DNA of 62,483 nt, taken from NCBI GenBank assembly GCA_964388055.1, contig CAYLXU010000001.1, positions 1-62,483 of the forward strand, written 5' to 3'. Position numbers and translations under genes: made by a program. Under the pieces are notes generated by a model, which saw only the letters and a list, made by a program, of their open reading frames with translations, searched no databases and was not told the DNA's origin. Below are positions 6,700-14,911 of this stretch, piece by piece. The DNA is from CAYLXU01 sp964388055 (GTDB lineage Bacteria > Patescibacteriota > Minisyncoccia > UBA6257 > JACRHW01). Each line of letters opens with the position of its first letter. Position 1 is the stretch's first letter.

Positions 6700-7698
6700 A
6701 TGATGTGTCTGGGAAGCAATATGAGCCGTTGTCTGAAAGATAAGTCTCAATATGTAGTTTCAGAAGACATTCACATATTTCTTGGTCGTTGGGCAACGAA
6801 AGAAGGGTTTAGAATCCCAGATGAACACTTTTTTACGCAACTGCGAAAGGATATGAAGAGTGCTCTTGGAGATATATGGTGTATCGAAAATGTTGACATG
6901 ATTTCTCTAGAAAAGACGAGAAGGAATATTGCAAAATGTATTACAACATCAAAAATCCCTGTGATTTCCATGGACCTCTCTTGTCCCTCGCCTTATGGAA
7001 ATATTCATGTGGCACGTTCGGTGGATCAGAGTCTCAACGAGATTGGTTTGAGATCTCGTTTCGGGTATCCATCTTTTGAAGAACAACTTGCTATGATTGC
7101 AAAAAAGTATAAGGAGGTGATCTTAATTGACGATGTGCTGTTTTCGGGTGGAATGATGACTGATGTGGTAGAGAGACTCAACAGATTGGGAACACGCGTC
7201 TCTCACGTTGTGGTAAGTATCGCGATTGGCGAGGGGTGGAAGAGGGTTCTTCGTGAAACGGGAATAAAAGTTTCTCCACATGTGTATTATGAGAGAGTGT
7301 TGGATGAGATATGCGAACGAGACTTTTATCCTGGAGTGCCTTATTCTGGGAGGCTGGTTTCAGGGTTGGATGTAGACACAGGAGCCCCATATATTGCTCC
7401 GTTTGGAAAGCCTTTTGAGTGGGCTAGTATTCCTAAGTCCAAAGAAAATGATTTTTCTTATTTTTGTCTTCAACAATCAATACGATTGTGGGAGGAGATA
7501 GAAAAAAAGTCGGGCAGGAATATTCTTTCCCGTGATTTGTGGCGAGTACCTATTGGCGTGAAAAAAGACTCCTTGCGTTTTGTTGACGTACTTAAGGGTT
7601 TTGGTGAAATTGCCTTGCTCAAAAAAGATCATTCTGTTACTGTAGGAGAGATGTGTGAAGGAGGACTTTGTAATGGAAAATCCAGCCACTTGGAATAA
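6700..7698 (+). CDS. Phosphoribosyltransferase-like protein, 332 aa
   Basis: The central VILIDDVLFSGGMMTDVVER (about residues 140-160) matches the PRPP-binding loop of type I phosphoribosyltransferases (two acidic residues, then a small-residue loop followed by a helix). The flanks do not match a named enzyme. There is a charged N-terminal region before it, and the C-terminal part has no obvious domain. The AAGGAGG site 9 bases upstream fixes the start at 6700 (ATG at 6703 is an alternative). The last codons overlap the start of a 53-residue ORF, so the two genes are probably translated together. The likely role is nucleotide or nucleobase metabolism or a PRTase-derived regulator. Confidence 0.7.
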   Translation: MMCLGSNMSRCLKDKSQYVVSEDIHIFLGRWATKEGFRIPDEHFFTQLRKDMKSALGDIWCIENVDMISLEKTRRNIAKCITTSKIPVISMDLSCPSPYGNIHVARSVDQSLNEIGLRSRFGYPSFEEQLAMIAKKYKEVILIDDVLFSGGMMTDVVERLNRLGTRVSHVVVSIAIGEGWKRVLRETGIKVSPHVYYERVLDEICERDFYPGVPYSGRLVSGLDVDTGAPYIAPFGKPFEWASIPKSKENDFSYFCLQQSIRLWEEIEKKSGRNILSRDLWRVPIGVKKDSLRFVDVLKGFGEIALLKKDHSVTVGEMCEGGLCNGKSSHLE

Positions 7699-7834
7699 AG
7701 CTGAACAAGTGATTGCTGAAGCAATTGATGAGCACAATAAGGCACTTGAAAGTGGGTTGTTGTGCGGACCAAGTATTGTAAGGCGAATTCATACTAAGCT
7801 TCATGTGGCCGGCCTCCTCAAAGAGGAGGAGTAA
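7673..7834 (+). CDS. Small hypothetical protein, 53 aa
   Basis: A short ORF beginning MENPATWNKAEQVIAEAIDE and ending in GLLKEEE. It overlaps the 3' end of the PRTase-like gene by 26 bases in another frame. It has a good site (GGAGG about 8 bases upstream of the ATG at 7673) and is followed at once by a terminator. The protein is predicted to be mostly helical and acidic. The arrangement suggests translational coupling with the PRTase-like protein. Family unknown. Confidence 0.6.
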   Translation: MENPATWNKAEQVIAEAIDEHNKALESGLLCGPSIVRRIHTKLHVAGLLKEEE

Positions 7835-7851
7835 AATAGTTTCTGTATTAA

Positions 7852-7876
7852 AAACCCGCAACGCCGGGTTTTTAAA
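7852..7876. terminator. Bidirectional terminator
   Basis: AAACCCG (7852-7858) pairs with CGGGTTT (7865-7871) with T-rich tracts on both sides. It can end both the plus-strand genes at 6700-7834 and the minus-strand folate operon. Confidence 0.8.
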
Positions 7877-7880
7877 TTTT

Positions 7881-8339
7881 TCAAGATGACCATTTGAGAA
7901 ATTTGTTGTAGGGGGTATGAGTCAATGGATTCTCAAGGTGTGGGGCTATTTCAAGTAGCGGTTCTAGGACGAAGCGTCGTTTGTGCATATGTTTGTGTGG
8001 AATAGTAAGTTCTTTGGTCTCAAGAATGAGATTGTTGTAGAGGAGAATATCTATATCTATGGTGCGTGGAGCGTAGTTTCCCTTTTGAGTGCGTCCAAGT
8101 TCTTTTTCGATGGCTTGTAGTTCAATGAGGAGTGGGTGGGGTGGTAGCGATGTTGCTATCTCTATACACTGATTAAGGAATAGGGGGACATCCTTGATTC
8201 CCCACGGTCTTGTTTCATAGATACGTGATGCCTTTAAGACAATAATATTTTTATTTTCAGAAAGTCGTTTAACCGCCACGAGAAGATAGTGGGCTCTTGG
8301 TTCAATATTTGAGCCGAGCGAACAATAAACTGTTGCCAT
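7881..8339 (-). CDS. folK: HPPK, folate biosynthesis
   Basis: 2-Amino-4-hydroxy-6-hydroxymethyldihydropteridine pyrophosphokinase, 152 residues, full length for the family. It transfers pyrophosphate from ATP to 6-hydroxymethyl-dihydropterin. The N-terminal VYCSLGSNIEPR and the signature PRTIDIDILLYN (about residues 90-101, with the Mg-binding Asp pair) are clear. It is the last gene of the folB-folE-folP-folK operon, starting 5 bases after folP, and is closed by the terminator at 7852-7876. Cytoplasmic. Confidence 0.95.
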   Translation of the reverse strand: MATVYCSLGSNIEPRAHYLLVAVKRLSENKNIIVLKASRIYETRPWGIKDVPLFLNQCIEIATSLPPHPLLIELQAIEKELGRTQKGNYAPRTIDIDILLYNNLILETKELTIPHKHMHKRRFVLEPLLEIAPHLENPLTHTPYNKFLKWSS

Positions 8340-8344
8340 ATGGG

Positions 8345-9133
8345 TTACAGGGTCTTAAGTATTTGTTGAGTAAGTACGACGTTGTGTGTGCGTATAATTG
8401 ATGTCCCGCGTTGGATGGCGGTTTTTGCAAGGAGCGCTGAATAATGATCCTTTTCTTCGAGATTGTTTCCGCCAAGCTTTCTCGAAATTCCAACAAGAAT
8501 GGGAAAATTAAGTTGGGTGAGTTCCTGAATGCGCCCGATGATTTCGAGACTATACGTTTTATTTGAACTGACAAATGCGCCCATGCCTGGGTCGATAATA
8601 ATATTTTCCTTGGGGAATCCTGACTGGATTAAGATGTTCGAACGATTTATAAGAAACGTTTTTATTGTCTCTATCACGTTTATATATTGTGGCGCGCTTT
8701 GTGTTGTGCGTGGAGTTTTGTCCTTTGCGTACATGATTACAACTAAAGGCTTGTAGCGAAGAAGCAATTTTTTCATACGGGCATCTCCTCGAAATCCGGT
8801 TACGTCATTTACAATGTGAAAACCGCGGGAAAGCGCATAGTCAGCAACGCGAGCCTTGTACGTGTCGATGGAATACACAACACCTGTCACAAGACAGTGG
8901 CGATATACAAAGTCGATTATGGGTTTTACGCGTCTTAGCTCTTCTTGTTCTGAAACGCGGGTGGATCCTGGTTTCGTTGATTCTCCGCCTATGTCGATTA
9001 TATCCGCTCTTTCCTCTATGAGGGTTTCTATCTTTTGGAATGCCTGTGTTGGTGTGTAGTATAGTCCATCTCCCGAAAATGAATCGGGAGTCATGTTCAG
9101 AATTCCCATTATCTTCGGGAGATCGAATTTCAT
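8345..9133 (-). CDS. folP: Dihydropteroate synthase
   Basis: A 262-residue TIM-barrel enzyme that condenses hydroxymethyldihydropterin pyrophosphate with p-aminobenzoate. Family signatures are GILNMTPDSFSGDG near residue 10 (with the Mg-binding Asn) and DIGGESTKPGS near residue 47. It also keeps IDTYKA, NDVTGF and the C-terminal RTHNV motif. It lies between folE (2-base gap) and folK (5-base gap), so translational coupling within the operon is likely. Confidence 0.95.
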   Translation of the reverse strand: MKFDLPKIMGILNMTPDSFSGDGLYYTPTQAFQKIETLIEERADIIDIGGESTKPGSTRVSEQEELRRVKPIIDFVYRHCLVTGVVYSIDTYKARVADYALSRGFHIVNDVTGFRGDARMKKLLLRYKPLVVIMYAKDKTPRTTQSAPQYINVIETIKTFLINRSNILIQSGFPKENIIIDPGMGAFVSSNKTYSLEIIGRIQELTQLNFPILVGISRKLGGNNLEEKDHYSALLAKTAIQRGTSIIRTHNVVLTQQILKTL

Positions 9134-9135
9134 AA

Positions 9136-9702
9136 TTAAGATGAAAGAGTAATAAGATGTAAAAACTCATCCCGTGTGCGCGGATCACTTTTAAAGATTC
9201 CCGTAAACGAAGATGTTGAGACGATGCAATTTTGTTTTTCGACCCCCCGCATTTTCATACAAAAATGCTCTGCTTGTATCACGATTCCAACCCCTTTTGG
9301 ATGAAGCGTTGTCGTAAGCGCCTCTGCAACCTGTTTGGTAAGGCGTTCTTGGTTTTGGAGACGACGCGCATAAAGTTCAACAAGACGTGGGAGTTTTGAA
9401 ATTCCGATAATTGTTTTATCTGGCACATATCCTATTGAGGCTTTGCCACAGAAGGGGAGTAGGTGATGTTCGCAGAGAGAATAAAAGTCTATTGCCCTTG
9501 CAATTACCATCTCGTCGTACCCTTCGTTATCAAAGACTGTAAGGAACGCTCGCGGATCTTTTTTATATCCTTCACAGAACTTCTCAAAACTTTTTGCAAC
9601 ACGGTCTGGCGTTCCTTTAAGTCCTTCACGGGTCGGATTTTCTCCTAAGAGAGCAAGCATCTTTTCTACGAGGACGACTATTTTTTTGTTTGAATGTTTC
9701 AT
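9136..9702 (-). CDS. folE: GTP cyclohydrolase I
   Basis: A 188-residue enzyme that opens and rearranges GTP to dihydroneopterin triphosphate, the first step of pterin synthesis. The zinc ligands are visible in YSLCEHHLLPFCG (C, H and H) and the later QAEHFCMKMRGV segment (second Cys). GISKLPRLVELYARRLQ is the family signature. The ATG overlaps the folB-fusion stop by 4 bases. Confidence 0.96.
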   Translation of the reverse strand: MKHSNKKIVVLVEKMLALLGENPTREGLKGTPDRVAKSFEKFCEGYKKDPRAFLTVFDNEGYDEMVIARAIDFYSLCEHHLLPFCGKASIGYVPDKTIIGISKLPRLVELYARRLQNQERLTKQVAEALTTTLHPKGVGIVIQAEHFCMKMRGVEKQNCIVSTSSFTGIFKSDPRTRDEFLHLITLSS

Positions 9703-10628
9703 TGATGTATATTGTGTCGAAGCCCGAAGGTGATTCGTTCCTCTGTTATGTTAGTAACAAAATGAAAAGGGCGTACAGTTGATCCAAAAAAGCCAGGCGC
9801 ACGAAGTATGATCATGTTACCTATGCTTGTATCAAGAGCTTTCGGGTTTACTCCATCTCTGTTGTCGCATAAGAAAAAATCCCCTTTTCCCTTAAGAAGA
9901 AATACGAGAACAAGATTTTTACAAGAAAAATTATCAACGTGGGGGGTGATGCCTAGGGAGTCTTTCTCATACCTCTGAATACTTATTTCATTAAAAGTGA
10001 TAAAAGATGATTCGAATGGATTGTTTGGCAAAAGAGAAAGTTTATAGTTTAAGATTTCGGTGACATCTTTTTTAAGTTCTATAAAGCGACCATCTTTTTT
10101 TGGCGTTTTACATGACGAGAGTTGTTCACGCACATTGTGGTTGCCTACGACTTCCGGCTGTTTTTCATAGGTACACAATTCAGCTTCTTCCACAAGCTTC
10201 TTTCTTCTGATTTCGGGAAGAATGGGAAACGAGACTCCACCACGGAAGAGAAGTTCGTATATGACGTGTTCAATATCGAAGTCAAGGAGGTTTCGTGGTG
10301 GTGAGGCATGTCGTGTAATTTCGACACCAGGGACGCCATTTTCCCATATATCGAGTTTTCGGATAGAGACTTTTATCGAACGAATACGCATATCAGTTAA
10401 AATTTGTGAAGCAATGCGTTCGGCAATCGTTTCAATTAATGTATGATGTTCACCTTCTATAATTGCCTTTGCAATGTTTTTTGCGATACGATAATCAATC
10501 ATTTCGCGAAGTGCGGGGTCCCACGGGGTGATAGAAATATCCGTACGGAGACGTTGTGGGGCGAGTTGCTCTTTTTGTGTAAGCCCATGAATGCCAGAAT
10601 AGACAAGATTTTCGAGAATGATGTGCAT
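9699..10628 (-). CDS. FolB-like dihydroneopterin aldolase fused to 2OG/Fe(II) oxygenase-like domain
   Basis: A 309-residue two-domain protein. Residues 1 to about 110 are a FolB-type tunnelling fold (MHIILENLVYSGIHGL start, EGEHHTLIETIAERIA, IRKLDIWENGVPGVEI), expected to cleave dihydroneopterin to hydroxymethyldihydropterin. Residues about 205-309 look like a 2-oxoglutarate/Fe(II) dioxygenase double-stranded beta-helix: ISIQRYEKDSLGITPHVDNF carries H230-x-D232, RPFHFV supplies H289, and ITFGLRHN has R304 in the position that binds 2-oxoglutarate. Residues about 110-205 are a linker with two basic helices. FolB is normally about 120 residues, so the fusion is odd. The oxygenase part resembles AlkB-like enzymes only in pattern. 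The gene leads the folate operon behind the attenuator at 10658-10780. Confidence 0.8.
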   Translation of the reverse strand: MHIILENLVYSGIHGLTQKEQLAPQRLRTDISITPWDPALREMIDYRIAKNIAKAIIEGEHHTLIETIAERIASQILTDMRIRSIKVSIRKLDIWENGVPGVEITRHASPPRNLLDFDIEHVIYELLFRGGVSFPILPEIRRKKLVEEAELCTYEKQPEVVGNHNVREQLSSCKTPKKDGRFIELKKDVTEILNYKLSLLPNNPFESSFITFNEISIQRYEKDSLGITPHVDNFSCKNLVLVFLLKGKGDFFLCDNRDGVNPKALDTSIGNMIILRAPGFFGSTVRPFHFVTNITEERITFGLRHNIHQ

Positions 10629-10657
10629 AGGATATGAATTAAAATTAAATAATAAAA

Positions 10658-10732
10658 ATTCCCCTCAGGGGGAATGATGTGCGACAGAGTTTTTTAAAAC
10701 GCAAAATATCCCCTGAGTTACAACCTAAGGGG
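10658..10732 (-). promoter_or_regulatory. Three-way attenuator before the folate operon
   Basis: On the minus strand three segments can pair. A is CCCCTTAG (10732-10725), B is CTCAGGGG (10717-10710) and C is CCCCTGAG (10671-10664). B pairs with A (7 of 8) or with C (8 of 8). C can alternatively form the terminator ATTCCCC/GGGGAAT (10675-10658), which is followed by TTTTATT. A:B would therefore favour termination and B:C would prevent it. The leader ORF at 10718-10780 ends with segment A and its stop codon abuts B, so ribosome position would decide the fold. The terminator lies about 30 bases before the folB start. Confidence 0.7.
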
Positions 10733-10780
10733 CGTGTATGGGTAGCTAGACCAAGTTGTTATGCGTTTTGAAATAAGCAT
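10718..10780 (-). CDS. Candidate leader peptide of the folate operon, 20 codons
   Basis: The ORF encodes MLISKRITTWSSYPYTPLRL and then stops. Its last codons (CCC CTT AGG) form arm A of the attenuator and the stop codon touches arm B. A TATAAC box (10790-10785 on the minus strand) lies 4 bases upstream of the ATG, but I find no convincing -35 box at 16-18 bases from it, so the promoter may lie further upstream. No shine-Dalgarno site is seen, which fits a leaderless start. The peptide contains one Trp, two Tyr and three Pro. Confidence 0.45.
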   Translation of the reverse strand: MLISKRITTWSSYPYTPLRL

Positions 10781-10883
10781 GTTGGTTATAGACGCTATGG
10801 AATCGGGGTTTGGTTTATCGTGTTTTTTTGAGTCCGGTGTTATACTACTAATATTATAAGTCTTTACATATTTTTACCAGAAT

Positions 10884-12473
10884 ATGGCGAATCAAGAACT
10901 CATAAACTATATTACACAACAGATTGGTCAAGGTGTGCCTCAAGAGGTGCTTCGAAACACCCTTCTTCAGGCCGGGTGGCAGGCCGCGGATATTGATGAG
11001 GCATTTAAATCTATTTCTTCATCGGTAACCACTCCTCAAACCAATTCATCTCACACGGCCTCTCTTGGTGGGGCTTCGGATTCCCAGGCGCAAGGACAGA
11101 GGGAGGCAGAGAGGGTTATTCCAGAGATGGAGATGGTGTCTGAGGCGCGACCTTCATGGAGGTTTAATACGAAGCTAATCGTTGCTCTTTCCGTGTTGGG
11201 TATTTTGCTTGTGGGTGGAGGAGTGTTTGGGTATTCATATCTGAATCCCGCTCCGGAGAAGGTGATAAAGAGGATGATGCAGGCGCTTCCACAGGTAAAG
11301 ACGACTACTTTCGCTGGAGACCTAAAGATTTCTGTCGATTTGGCGACGCTGGAAGGATTCGTTTCGCTCCCTATGAGCGCTGACACAACAGGAGGGGAGG
11401 TTCAGACCGCACAAGAAGGACCAAAAGAGGTAAGTGGAACGGTAAAATTTAGTGGTGTGTCGGACATAAATGATCCAACGAGTCCTAAGTTTTCAGGTGC
11501 CATTACGGTGGGTACGGATTTTATACCGTTTGGACAGAGCATGTTAAGTTTTGATCTTCGTGTGATCGACAAGATTGTTTATGGGAAACTTGGAGGTCTT
11601 AGTGTTCCTGGCGTACAGAGTGATGAGTATACAAATCGATGGTTTAAAATAGATCCCACACAACAGTTTGTTGAGTTACAAACACTCGCTACTCCGGAAC
11701 AAACCGCTGGGGTTGAGCAGGTGTTGAATATTCCTCAGGAAAAGTTGGATAAATTGAGAGTTGCGTTTCAGTCGGGATCATTCATAACGATTACTAAACA
11801 GCTTGAAGATGAAACAATGGAGGGGGTTTCGACGAGGCATTATCAATTTGTTCTTGATCATGAGGGAATCAGAAACTGGGTGAAGGAAACAACAAGGGTT
11901 TTGGAAGACCGTGAGGCGACCGAGGCAGATATCCAGGGCGTAACGGCATTTTTGGAGGCTGCGGATGTTGCTGGAGAAATCTGGGTAGGGAAGAAGGACT
12001 ATCTTCCGTATAAGCTTACGTTAAAAATTGTTTCAAAATCTGCGATTAAGGTGACTGTTGTATTGGAAGAAACATTTAAAGACTATAACGCCCCTGTTAC
12101 CGTAAATGTTCCTCCTGGCGCGGAGGATATTATGGCGCTTCTCGGCTCTGGACTTGCGTTTGGGGGAGATAATGTTGATTCAGATGGTGATGGGCTTTTT
12201 AGGAGTCAGGAGAGTGCTTTGGGTACCGATCCCAACAATTCTGACACAGATGGTGATGGGTTCAAGGATGGGGATGAAGTAAAAAACGGGTATAACCCTA
12301 CAGGTTCAGGGAGGCTGCCTCAAGCAGATTCCGATAAAGATGGACTTCTTGATGCACAGGAGGTGTATTATGAAACCGATCCCAACAATTCTGACACAGA
12401 TGGTGATGGGTTCAAGGATGGGGATGAAGTAAAAAACGGGTATAACCCGAATGGTGAGGGTAGATTGCCATAA
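10884..12473 (+). CDS. Membrane-anchored protein with C-terminal calcium-binding type-3 repeats
   Basis: A 529-residue protein. Residues 1-45 resemble a small UBA-like helical bundle (INYITQQIGQGVPQEVLRNT, then LLQAGWQAADIDEAF). A low-complexity Ser/Gln linker follows, then one membrane segment near residues 93-117 (LIVALSVLGILLVGGGVFGY). The long extracellular part (about 120-430) has a lipoprotein-carrier-like look (LppX/LolA type beta sheet), which is an inference. The C terminus has thrombospondin type-3-like DxDxDG repeats (DSDGDGLF, DTDGDGFKDGDEV, DSDKDGLLDAQEV, DTDGDGFKDGDEV) that should bind Ca2+. The last two repeat blocks are encoded by an exact 74-bp DNA duplication. A terminator closes the gene. 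It probably sits on the cell surface with its N terminus inside. Confidence 0.75.
   Translation: MANQELINYITQQIGQGVPQEVLRNTLLQAGWQAADIDEAFKSISSSVTTPQTNSSHTASLGGASDSQAQGQREAERVIPEMEMVSEARPSWRFNTKLIVALSVLGILLVGGGVFGYSYLNPAPEKVIKRMMQALPQVKTTTFAGDLKISVDLATLEGFVSLPMSADTTGGEVQTAQEGPKEVSGTVKFSGVSDINDPTSPKFSGAITVGTDFIPFGQSMLSFDLRVIDKIVYGKLGGLSVPGVQSDEYTNRWFKIDPTQQFVELQTLATPEQTAGVEQVLNIPQEKLDKLRVAFQSGSFITITKQLEDETMEGVSTRHYQFVLDHEGIRNWVKETTRVLEDREATEADIQGVTAFLEAADVAGEIWVGKKDYLPYKLTLKIVSKSAIKVTVVLEETFKDYNAPVTVNVPPGAEDIMALLGSGLAFGGDNVDSDGDGLFRSQESALGTDPNNSDTDGDGFKDGDEVKNGYNPTGSGRLPQADSDKDGLLDAQEVYYETDPNNSDTDGDGFKDGDEVKNGYNPNGEGRLP
12225..12298 (+). repeat. Direct repeat, copy 1, encoding Ca-binding repeat
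   Basis: This 74-bp segment is repeated exactly at 12375-12448 (offset 150 bp) inside the calcium-repeat gene. It encodes TDPNNSDTDGDGFKDGDEVK and the following residues. Exact identity at DNA level points to recent duplication or gene conversion. Confidence 0.9.
12375..12448 (+). repeat. Direct repeat, copy 2, encoding Ca-binding repeat
   Basis: Exact copy of 12225-12298, with the reading frame kept. Confidence 0.9.
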
Positions 12474-12486
12474 CACAAAAAAACCA

Positions 12487-12517
12487 AACCGCCCCGACGA
12501 ATGTCGGGGCGGTTTTT
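12487..12517. terminator. Strong intrinsic terminator
   Basis: A perfect 12-bp stem, AACCGCCCCGAC (12487-12498) with GTCGGGGCGGTT (12503-12514), has a GAAT loop and then T. It is followed at 12521 by the tyrS promoter. Confidence 0.92.
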
Positions 12518-12520
12518 CTG

Positions 12521-12549
12521 TTGCGAATCACACGCGAAAAGTTTATCAT
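12521..12549 (+). promoter_or_regulatory. Promoter for tyrS
   Basis: TTGCGA (12521-12526) and TATCAT (12544-12549) are separated by 17 bases. The ATG follows 18 bases after the -10 box, so the leader is only about 10 bases. Confidence 0.6.
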
Positions 12550-12567
12550 GAGGCATAACACTAAAGT

Positions 12568-13785
12568 ATGGATCAGAGAGTTTTTAGCCAAAAAAATTGG
12601 GAAGTTCATGCGCTTACCCATAATATTGAACAAATAATAACTGAAGAGGAATTAAAGAGAAAACTTGCATCTGGAAAACAACTTCGCATTAAGTTTGGTG
12701 TGGATGTTACAAATCCTCTCATTCATCTAGGACACGGAGTAAATCTTTGGAAAATGCGTGAGTTTCAGGAAGCGGGACACAAAGTCGTTTTTCTCATCGG
12801 AGATTTTACGAGTTTGATCGGAGATCCGACAGGAAAAAGCAAAACACGTCCAGAACGATCGAAAGAGGAGATAGAAAAAGATGCAGTATTGTATCAAGAG
12901 CAGGTAACTAAAATCTTACTTGATGATCCAAGTGTATTTGAGGTGCGCAGAAATTCGGAGTGGTACGGAAAAATGCCGCTCGACGAATTTTTGAAATTGT
13001 GTGGGAAGGTCACGCACGCTCGGCTCATAGAGAGGGATATGTTTCAGAGGAGGATTGTCGAAGGGGCAGAAATTTATATTCATGAAATGCTGTATCCAAT
13101 TCTTCAAGGATATGACTCTTATGCGTTAGAATCTGACCTTACAATTATCGGTTCCGACCAGCTCTTTAATGAGATGATGGGACGACATTATCAGGCATTA
13201 TTCGGTCAAGATCCTCAAGCGATTATGACAACACTTATTACGCCAGGCTTAGATGGAAAAGAAAAACAATCTAAATCACTTGGTAATTTTATCGCAATCA
13301 CCGATTCTCCAGAAGATAAATACGGAAAGATTATGACCCTGCCTGATGGCCTTATTATCACATACTACAATGTGTATACATTTGTAGATTCTGATCTTAT
13401 TAAGGAGTGCGAGGAGCAACTTAAAGGTGGGGCGAATCCTCGCGATATTAAGATGAGGCTTGCGAAGGATTTGGTTACTCTTTATCACGGTGAAGAAGCT
13501 GCTGGGGAGGCAGAGCAGCGCTTTATAAGTACATTTCAGAAGAAGGAAATTCCAGAAGATGTTCGGGAGGTTGCTATAAAGAACGGAAGCACCATTATGG
13601 AATTTTTGCGAGTTTCAGGGAGTGCGGAATCTAACTCTGCCGCACGTCGTTTGATTGACGAAAAGGGTGTGCGTGCTGACGGACAAACCATAGAGGACCC
13701 TAACTTTATCTTAGGTGCAGATAGCGATGGGAGCATAGTGAATGTAGGAAAAAGAAATTTTTATAAAATTAAGATAGAGAAATAG
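12568..13785 (+). CDS. tyrS: Tyrosyl-tRNA synthetase
   Basis: A 405-residue class I synthetase that charges tRNA-Tyr. The HIGH-like motif is HLGHG (about residue 50) and the KMSKS-like loop is KQSKS (about residue 232). GYDSYALESDLTIIGSDQLF carries the tyrosine-binding region. The C terminus (about 335-400) is an S4-like RNA-binding domain (RVSGSAESNSAARRLIDEKG, then VRADGQ). This is the long, TyrZ-like branch. The gene stands alone between two terminators. The KQSKS variant is common in this group and not a defect. Confidence 0.95.
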   Translation: MDQRVFSQKNWEVHALTHNIEQIITEEELKRKLASGKQLRIKFGVDVTNPLIHLGHGVNLWKMREFQEAGHKVVFLIGDFTSLIGDPTGKSKTRPERSKEEIEKDAVLYQEQVTKILLDDPSVFEVRRNSEWYGKMPLDEFLKLCGKVTHARLIERDMFQRRIVEGAEIYIHEMLYPILQGYDSYALESDLTIIGSDQLFNEMMGRHYQALFGQDPQAIMTTLITPGLDGKEKQSKSLGNFIAITDSPEDKYGKIMTLPDGLIITYYNVYTFVDSDLIKECEEQLKGGANPRDIKMRLAKDLVTLYHGEEAAGEAEQRFISTFQKKEIPEDVREVAIKNGSTIMEFLRVSGSAESNSAARRLIDEKGVRADGQTIEDPNFILGADSDGSIVNVGKRNFYKIKIEK

Positions 13786-13797
13786 AGACAAAAAAGA

Positions 13798-13817
13798 CCC
13801 CGACTTTCAGGTCGGGG
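13798..13817. terminator. Bidirectional terminator
   Basis: CCCCGAC (13798-13804) pairs with GTCGGGG (13811-13817). The T tract is stronger on the minus strand, where it ends the DHH-like gene. It can also end tyrS. Confidence 0.8.
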
Positions 13818-13828
13818 ATTTGTGGGGC

Positions 13829-14758
13829 CTATGTTTTTCTGAGGTCGTTAATAATCCTTTCAAGTTCTTTTGGGGGGATTGCGCATCCTAAATTTCGCGA
13901 GGTACCACCGGTAAGGTTTCCTCCTCCGTGTCGATCTGGTGAGGCATCAAGTCCTTCGAGTTTGTTTAGGGTTTTGATAAGGAGGAGTATATCAAACGGG
14001 ACGAAGGGTGCTGCTTTGCAGAATGAATAGTTAAATTTTCCGTCAGTCCTTTCACGTACAGTGACAAGTGCTCGAATTCCTTTTTGGAATGCTTCGCCTC
14101 GTGCCTGTGCACCAATTTCTTTAATCATTGCCCAGTCTTCATGTCCACCAAGGTGTATATAGTCAGTATTAAGTGGAATAGAACTGCCCGTGCCCGCTAG
14201 GTGGCGAAGAATGCGTGACTCTGTTTCATAAATAATCTTAGCAAATTCATCTGGGTCTCTTTTGTCGATTTTTCCACTTATGCGAAACTGGAGGTATGGG
14301 TCAAAGATCCAAGCGTGTTCTTGAAATATTGGGAGCGAAGTATCGATTTCGCACAGGCCGCTTGTGGTGTCGAGCTCATCGACGAGTTTCACCAGACGGT
14401 TAAGAGACGGATTGGTTGATTTAAGTGCGAGTTCTGGATTGTGGAGAATTGTCCACGTGAGCCCAACATCTTGATCGCAGTCATTGGTACACACAAGGGC
14501 TGTTGGTTCTCCTTGTTCTTGAAAATACTCATAAAGCCTTTGTCGGACAAATATGAGAGCTTGTCCGCACGTTGCACGTGTTGGGAGACGTTCAACTCCC
14601 TCGTGATGATTGAAATTAAGGCGTTGGCCACTTGGGTCGTAAAAGGGTCCTTCTGCCACATATCCATCAATTGCAATTGAAAAGCGTGGTTTCTCTCTGC
14701 AAAACTGCTCCCATGACATGGGTGACACTTTCGGTTCCACACAAAGTTTGATTGCCAT
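13829..14758 (-). CDS. DHH-phosphoesterase-like protein, 309 aa
   Basis: The open frame extends upstream, but GGAGG 7 bases before the ATG at 14758 fixes the start. Residues near 50 read LNFNHHEGV, like the DHH-family 'DHHE' metal motif, followed by TRATCGQA. VCTNDCDQDVGLTW may supply further metal-binding Asp residues. The C terminus has DRHGGGNLTGGTSR, which resembles the GGGH-type DHHA1 substrate loop. These are pattern matches only. Members cleave phosphodiester or pyrophosphate bonds, so a nano-RNase or polyphosphatase-like role is possible. The promoter candidate on the minus strand is TTGACG with CATAGT at 17 bases (within 14785-14820). The leader contains GTTCGTTGGAAAAAGGAGG. Confidence 0.55.
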   Translation of the reverse strand: MAIKLCVEPKVSPMSWEQFCREKPRFSIAIDGYVAEGPFYDPSGQRLNFNHHEGVERLPTRATCGQALIFVRQRLYEYFQEQGEPTALVCTNDCDQDVGLTWTILHNPELALKSTNPSLNRLVKLVDELDTTSGLCEIDTSLPIFQEHAWIFDPYLQFRISGKIDKRDPDEFAKIIYETESRILRHLAGTGSSIPLNTDYIHLGGHEDWAMIKEIGAQARGEAFQKGIRALVTVRERTDGKFNYSFCKAAPFVPFDILLLIKTLNKLEGLDASPDRHGGGNLTGGTSRNLGCAIPPKELERIINDLRKT

Positions 14759-14868
14759 CCATATTCCTCCTTTTTCCAACGAACTATTTTTACTATGATA
14801 TATTTTTAGCAATACGTCAACGATTACATCGGATTAGGGGTTTTTGCAAATTAGTTCTTAAAAAGAAA

Positions 14869-14896
14869 AACCCCGTGTTGGCAATGCGCGGGGGTT
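14869..14896 (-). terminator. Intrinsic terminator for the 82-aa gene
   Basis: On the minus strand AACCCC pairs with GGGGTT around a 16-base loop and TTTCTTTTT follows. Confidence 0.75.
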
Positions 14897-14911
14897 GGCA
14901 CCTAACTTGGT

